This document shows, in pieces, positions 22,937-26,838 of a stretch of DNA of 26,838 nt. The stretch lies in contig CAZPAO010000029.1 of assembly GCA_964584665.1 (NCBI GenBank), positions 1 through 26,838 of the forward strand. Direction: 5' to 3'. The stretch's first letter is position 1; the number at the start of each line of letters is the position of its first letter. The DNA comes from DASUBN01 sp964584665. GTDB lineage: Bacteria > Pseudomonadota > Gammaproteobacteria > Natronospirales > REEB76. The position numbers were made by a program, and so were the translations under genes. Under the pieces are notes generated by a model. The model saw only the letters and a program-made list of their open reading frames with translations, was not told where the DNA came from and made no database searches.

Positions 22937-23314
22937 ATGCTCAGGGGTAATGGATGTGCTGTTTGCGGAAAGTCGCTGAAGGGGCGTCAGCGCAAGTTTT
23001 GCAGCCTCAAATGCAAAAACAATGACACCAACAACCGGCACCAGAACTATGTGAGCCAGCAGGCCCGAGGCTTACGCAGGAAACTCGTGCTGGTCGCCGA
23101 GCGCGGCGGCCGTTGCGAGCGCTGCGGCTATCGAAAGAACTATGCCGCATTGGTCTGGCATCACCTTGATCCGTCTGAGAAGAGCTTTGAACTGGATCTG
23201 AGGGCCATGTCCAACAGGAGCGATGCGGTCCTCATGGCAGAAGCGGCCAAGTGCCGCTTGCTATGCGCCAACTGCCATGCCGAAACCCATCATCCGGAAT
23301 GCCGTTTGGAATGA
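22937..23314 (+). CDS. Free-standing HNH endonuclease (candidate homing endonuclease)
   Basis: 125 residues. An N-terminal treble-clef-like zinc site has C7xxC10 and FC22SLKC26, followed by KNNDTNNRHQNYVSQQARGL, a basic stretch likely to contact DNA. The HNH core follows: C60ERC63GYRKNYAALVWHHLDP (His75/His76), then KCRLLC110ANC113HAETHH with His114 and His118. All expected zinc and catalytic-type residues are present. The gene starts 60 bp from the split tRNA-Ile and is divergent from it, with an AT-rich promoter and no good ribosome-binding site. HNH proteins of this build occur as free-standing mobile endonucleases; a role in spreading the neighbouring ORF-less intron is inference. Base composition is lower in GC than the neighbours, consistent with acquisition. 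Confidence 0.85.
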   Translation: MLRGNGCAVCGKSLKGRQRKFCSLKCKNNDTNNRHQNYVSQQARGLRRKLVLVAERGGRCERCGYRKNYAALVWHHLDPSEKSFELDLRAMSNRSDAVLMAEAAKCRLLCANCHAETHHPECRLE

Positions 23315-23411
23315 GTATCGTTCCCAATTGATTTCGCCCGGAATAAAAGCCGGCGCGCACGGGTCCGGCATGGGTCCGCAGTAAGATACGCGGACTTGGA
23401 TGGGGAGCCCG

Positions 23412-23855
23412 ATGCGAAATCTCATGTCGTTCGTGCTGCTGGCCCTGGCCGCTCTTCCGGCCCGTGCCGATGCGCCCGCCTTCGATCTAGCCCAGTACCG
23501 GGGCAAGGTGGTGTATCTGGATTTCTGGGCGTCCTGGTGCAAACCCTGCCGCCAGTCCTTCCCCTGGATGGATGCCATGCAGAAGAAGTACGCGGCGGAC
23601 GGTCTCGTGATCGTCGCCGTGGACGTGGATGAGGAGCATGCGGACGCCGAGAAGTTCCTGCAGCAGATGCCGGCGGATTTCAGCATCGTCTACGACCCGG
23701 CAGGCAAGCTCGCGGAGCAGTACGGCCTGTACGGCATGCCGAGTTCCTTCCTCATCGGACGGGACGGGCAAGTGGTGAAGAGACACCAGGGGTTCTTCGA
23801 AGCGTCGCCGGCCGCCTATGAGGCGGAGATCCGCGAACTTCTGGACAAGCCATGA
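23412..23855 (+). CDS. TlpA/ResA-like exported thioredoxin-family protein
   Basis: 147 residues with a signal peptide (about 1-19, ending ARA before DAPAFD). The thioredoxin fold includes YLDFWASWCKPCRQSFPWMD with the redox pair Cys43 and Cys46 (WCKPC), VIVAVDVDEEHADAEKFL, and the cis-Pro region YGMPSSFLIGRDGQVVKRHQG. This marks it as a periplasmic TlpA-type thiol-disulfide oxidoreductase. The ATG at 23412 is chosen over 23400 because GGGGAG precedes it. Its TGA is followed within 11 bp by the DUF4266 lipoprotein start, making it the first gene of the DUF4266-DUF3570-ApbE cluster, where it could keep cysteines of the DUF4266 protein reduced (inference). Confidence 0.9.
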   Translation: MRNLMSFVLLALAALPARADAPAFDLAQYRGKVVYLDFWASWCKPCRQSFPWMDAMQKKYAADGLVIVAVDVDEEHADAEKFLQQMPADFSIVYDPAGKLAEQYGLYGMPSSFLIGRDGQVVKRHQGFFEASPAAYEAEIRELLDKP

Positions 23856-23866
23856 GGAGCGCATCC

Positions 23867-24091
23867 ATGAGACTCTCCGGTCTGTTGTTATTCGCCGCGC
23901 TGCTGGCGGCCCTGGTGAGCGGCTGCAGCAGCCTCGGTGTGAAGCCGTGGCAGCGCGGCTTGCTGGCCAAGCCCGAGATGGCGCTGGACTGCGATCCGCT
24001 GACCACGGCCTTCGATGACCACGTCTACTTCTCGAAGGAAGACATCAGCGGCGGCCGCAGCTTCGCCGGCGGGGGTTGCGGATGCAACTGA
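23867..24091 (+). CDS. DUF4266 small lipoprotein
   Basis: 74 residues. A lipoprotein signal ends in the lipobox LVSGC, placing the lipidated Cys near residue 20. The mature part reads VKPWQRGLLAKPEMALDCDP and FDDHVYFSKEDISGGRSFAG, ending in GGGCGCN. This is the DUF4266 pattern, including the PWxRGxLAKPEM motif, the HxYFSKE segment and the Cys-containing glycine tail. The ATG at 23867 follows GAGGAG; an earlier ATG at 23852 overlaps the thioredoxin stop. The end overlaps the DUF3570 start by 10 bp. The terminal CGC motif suggests metal or redox chemistry at the membrane, which is inference. Confidence 0.9.
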   Translation: MRLSGLLLFAALLAALVSGCSSLGVKPWQRGLLAKPEMALDCDPLTTAFDDHVYFSKEDISGGRSFAGGGCGCN

Positions 24092-25413
24092 AACGCAGGC
24101 AGCGGCTGCGCCTGAAGCGCGCCTTGCTGGCATCCAGCTGCGCCTTGCTGGGGACCGCGGCGCACGCCGCCGACGGCGACTGGAGCGTCGACACCGGCGT
24201 GCTCTACTACTCGGAAGCGGACCGAGTGCGGGCCGTCGAGCCCGCCGCGATCATCAAGCGCGACCTGGGTGATGACGCCTATGTGGACGCGCGCCTGGTG
24301 GTGGATACCTTGAGCGGCGCCACCCCCACCGGCGGCATGCCGTCCAGCAAGATCAGCTCGGTCACGAGTCCTTCGGGCATGAGCCATTCGACCAACGCTC
24401 CCGGCAGCACGCCGCTGGACGGAAACTTCCACGACCAGCGTTACGCCGTGAGCCCCACCTGGTCGCAGCCCCTGGCGCAGTCCTGGCGCCTCGATCTCGG
24501 CGCCAGCTATTCGGACGAGCACGACTTCCGCTCCGAGGGTGTGAACGCGCGGCTGGCGCGCGACTTCGATGAGCGCAACACCACGCTCTCCGCGGGGCTG
24601 GCGCGCGAATGGGACCTCATCTTCCCGGTGGGCGGCGTGCATGCGCCGCTGAGTTCGGTCGCGACCAGCAGCAACGGCAACGATCCCATCGCCGCCAACC
24701 GCAGCAAGACGGTGCAGGACCTCGTGGTGGGTGTGACCCAGGTCATGACCCACGACTGGATCGCCGAACTCAACTTCTCCTACAGCCATGCCGATGGCTA
24801 TCAGAACGACCCCTATAAGGTGGTCTCCATCATCAATACCCATCTGGGCGGAGCGGCGGGCTTGCCCGGTTTTCCGGGCGGGCCGGGCGGACCTGGTGGC
24901 GGCTTCGGACCGCCCATCGGCGAGCCGATAGATCAGATCTATGAGAACCGGCCGGACCTGCACCAGAAGCGTGCCCTGTTCCTGGACAACAAGGTGTACC
25001 TCGGCGGCGACGTGCTGGACTTCTCCTATCGTTACGGCTGGGATGACTGGGGCATAGGCTCCCATACCTATGAGTTGCGTTACCGGATACCCTTCGGCGG
25101 GAAGTTCTACGTGATGCCGCACCTGCGCTGGTACAAGCAGAGCGCGGCCGATTTCTACCACCGGGGCTTGTTGGATACCGATACCTTGCCGGCCTATGTG
25201 AGTGCCGACTACCGGCTCTCCGCGTTCACCGCGCGGACCGTGGGCGTGGAATTCGGCATGCAGACATCATGGGGCGGCCGTGCCAGCGTCAGGTTCGAGC
25301 GTTACGTGCAGAGCGGCGGCAGCGATCCACGCGTGCAGATCGGCGTGCAGCAGCCTTACGACCTCTTCCCCGAACTCAAGGCGGACATTGTCCAGCTCAG
25401 CCTCTCCTTCTGA
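24082..25413 (+). CDS. DUF3570 exported protein with a candidate FMN-attachment motif
   Basis: 443 residues with a long basic signal peptide (cleavage near AHAA-DGDW, residue 30). The mature protein alternates short strands (VDTGVLYYSEADRVRAVEPA, SWRLDLGASYSDEHDFRSEG, DFSYRYGWDDWGIGSHTYEL) and ends ELKADIVQLSLSF with a terminal Phe, as in outer-membrane barrels. Near the N-terminus, VVDTLSGATPTGG (Asp75, Ser78 to Thr81) matches the S/T-G-A-T type of site that ApbE flavinylates in NqrC/RnfG proteins. A glycine/proline-rich segment (GFPGGPGGPGGGFGPP) interrupts the middle. The ATG at 24082 overlaps the DUF4266 gene. An ApbE homologue is encoded directly downstream, supporting flavinylation as an inference. 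Confidence 0.85.
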   Translation: MQLKRRQRLRLKRALLASSCALLGTAAHAADGDWSVDTGVLYYSEADRVRAVEPAAIIKRDLGDDAYVDARLVVDTLSGATPTGGMPSSKISSVTSPSGMSHSTNAPGSTPLDGNFHDQRYAVSPTWSQPLAQSWRLDLGASYSDEHDFRSEGVNARLARDFDERNTTLSAGLAREWDLIFPVGGVHAPLSSVATSSNGNDPIAANRSKTVQDLVVGVTQVMTHDWIAELNFSYSHADGYQNDPYKVVSIINTHLGGAAGLPGFPGGPGGPGGGFGPPIGEPIDQIYENRPDLHQKRALFLDNKVYLGGDVLDFSYRYGWDDWGIGSHTYELRYRIPFGGKFYVMPHLRWYKQSAADFYHRGLLDTDTLPAYVSADYRLSAFTARTVGVEFGMQTSWGGRASVRFERYVQSGGSDPRVQIGVQQPYDLFPELKADIVQLSLSF

Positions 25414-25432
25414 TGCAGATATACCGCCCGGG

Positions 25433-26305
25433 TTGGAGCTGGCCCGGGACGGCAGCGGCTGGCGCGCGCGTTTCACCGCCATGGCTTGCCCATGCGAAGC
25501 ACTCATAGACACCGGCGACGAGGCTGCAGCAGGCCGCGCCGCCAAGGCCGTGGCCGGCGAGGCCTGGCGCATCGAGCACAAGTTCAGCCGCTACCGGGAC
25601 GACAACATCGTCCATGCCATCAACCATGCGGGCGGCAAGCCGGTGACGGTGGATGAGGAGACGGCACGACTCCTCGACTACGGCGCCCACTGCCACAAGC
25701 TCAGCGCAGGCCTGTTCGACGTCACCTCAGGCGTGCTGCGGCGGGTCTGGAAGTTCGACGGCAGCGACCGGCTGCCCGAGCCGGCGGCGGTGAAGGAAGT
25801 GCTCAAGCTCGTGGGCTGGGGCAAGCTGCGTTGGCAGGCGCCGGAGCTGAACCTGCCGGCCGGCATGGAGATCGACTTCGGCGGCATCGGCAAGGAATAC
25901 GCGGTGGACCGGGCGGCCCAGCTCGGTGCGGAGGCGGGTGGCGCGGCCCTGCTCGTGAACTTCGGTGGCGACATCTACGCCACGGGGCCGAGAGCCGACG
26001 GCACGCCCTGGTCCGTGGCCATCGAGAGCGTCGCGGCGGCGGGCGCGCCCGTCATCGAGCTGAAGCGGGGCGGCGTCACCACCAGCGGAGATGCGCGGCG
26101 CTTCCTGATGAAGGACGGCGTGCGCTACGGCCACATCCTGGACCCCCGCAGCGGCTGGCCGGTGCAGGACGCTCCCCGTTCGGTGACGGTGCTGGAAGCC
26201 AACTGCACCCAGGCGGGCCTGCTCTCGACCCTGGCGATCCTGCAGGGCAAGGGCGCCGAGCGCTTCCTGAAGAAGCACAACGTCACCTACTGGATCATCC
26301 GCTGA
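25433..26305 (+). CDS. apbE: ApbE-like FAD:protein FMN transferase
   Basis: About 290 residues. Motifs in order: AMACPCEALID (start of the ApbE fold), WRIEHKFSRYRDDNIVHAIN, GLFDVTSG, MEIDFGGIGKEYAVDRAAQL (nucleotide/metal-binding region), LLVNFGGDIYATG, GVTTSGDARRFLMKDG, and YGHILDPRSGWPVQD with the conserved His and Asp. ApbE uses FAD and a divalent metal to attach FMN to Thr or Ser in target proteins, usually outside the cytoplasm. No signal peptide or lipobox is visible. The start is uncertain: the frame has no ATG before 25481, which is already inside the domain, so the TTG at 25433, just after the DUF3570 stop, is preferred. A terminator follows. It is the last gene of the flavin redox cluster. 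Confidence 0.88.
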   Translation: MELARDGSGWRARFTAMACPCEALIDTGDEAAAGRAAKAVAGEAWRIEHKFSRYRDDNIVHAINHAGGKPVTVDEETARLLDYGAHCHKLSAGLFDVTSGVLRRVWKFDGSDRLPEPAAVKEVLKLVGWGKLRWQAPELNLPAGMEIDFGGIGKEYAVDRAAQLGAEAGGAALLVNFGGDIYATGPRADGTPWSVAIESVAAAGAPVIELKRGGVTTSGDARRFLMKDGVRYGHILDPRSGWPVQDAPRSVTVLEANCTQAGLLSTLAILQGKGAERFLKKHNVTYWIIR

Positions 26306-26312
26306 AAAGAAG

Positions 26313-26336
26313 AAGGCCGCGTCTCCGCGGCCTTTT
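26313..26336 (+). terminator. Rho-independent terminator of the ApbE cluster
   Basis: A 9-bp stem, AAGGCCGCG (26313-26321) with CGCGGCCTT (26326-26334), loop TCTC, ends in TTTT. It starts 7 nt after the ApbE stop. Confidence 0.9.
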
Positions 26337-26359
26337 CAATTGCCTTAAGGCATTTCAAA

Positions 26360-26494
26360 ATTCCTAGATCAAAGCGTCGCGAGCGAAGGCGGGGTTAGGC
26401 GCGCGAAGCGAGCAGGAGGGAGTGCACTTTTGGTGTGCATGACCGACTGCGAGTCCGAAGCGCAACAACGCCCTGCCGAGCGCAGCAGCTTTGA

Positions 26495-26505
<11 letters not shown>
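26360..26505. repeat. Imperfect long inverted repeat overlapping the rpoD 3' end
   Basis: ATTCCTAGATCAAAGC (26360-26375) is repeated in inverse as GCTTTGATCAGGAAT (26488-26502), differing by one inserted A. The right arm contains the rpoD stop codon. Between the arms lie further partly matching segments (GGCGGGGTT with AACAACGCCCTGCC) and a central TGCAC/GTGCA hairpin near 26423-26439. No coding potential is visible. It may act as the rpoD terminator or be a mobile intergenic repeat. Confidence 0.5.

Positions 26506-26838
<333 letters not shown>

Overview
This 26.8 kb window is GC-rich, gene-dense bacterial chromosome. The C-terminus of sigma-70 (RpoD) at the right edge reads as gammaproteobacterial. 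So do RlmJ and a tRNA-Ile(CAU) lying downstream of rpoD on the same strand, an arrangement known from Pseudomonas-type chromosomes. The intergenic repeat at 3391-3826 has a Xanthomonadales-like flavour, but I cannot name a genus.

Layout, left to right. (1) 1-3359: end of a POT peptide transporter, a convergent OPT-family oligopeptide transporter, and a divergent EamA exporter. (2) 3360-3875: a gene-free, strongly palindromic intergenic element. (3) 3876-8459: a GT-C (ArnT/PMT-like) glycosyltransferase, rlmJ, a TetR regulator with two operator palindromes translationally coupled to a HutD/Ves protein, and a degenerate peptidase-like protein. (4) 8510-10085: a leaderless-looking TetR gene with a perfect palindrome inside its promoter, then a DUF1761 membrane protein and a small exported protein. 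(5) 10087-13789: a three-gene operon (small membrane protein, DUF2231 protein, SufR/COG2345-like Cys-containing regulator), a PD40 beta-propeller protein, and a pair of small membrane proteins. (6) 13856-18732: a four-gene operon, TonB-dependent receptor - YfiR - CHASE8/HAMP/PAS histidine kinase - Rcp1-type response regulator. (7) 18945-22397: an HsrA-like MFS exporter, a stand-alone degenerate GGDEF protein and two small membrane or membrane-anchored proteins. (8) 22426-23314: a tRNA-Ile(CAU) gene split by a 238-nt group I intron directly after the anticodon, a repeat- and hairpin-rich 3' flank, and a divergent free-standing HNH endonuclease. (9) 23412-26305: a TlpA-like thioredoxin - DUF4266 lipoprotein - DUF3570 protein - ApbE cluster, then a structured spacer and the 3' end of rpoD.

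Three modules stand out. First, the split tRNA-Ile with its neighbouring HNH gene could be an intron plus a homing endonuclease acting in trans. Second, the TonB receptor/YfiR/CHASE8-kinase operon looks like a YfiBNR-type envelope sensor whose c-di-GMP output has been replaced by phosphotransfer. Third, the ApbE cluster contains a DUF3570 protein carrying an SGAT sequence that resembles an FMN-attachment motif, suggesting an extracytoplasmic flavin redox system. All assignments come from reading the sequence without database searches.
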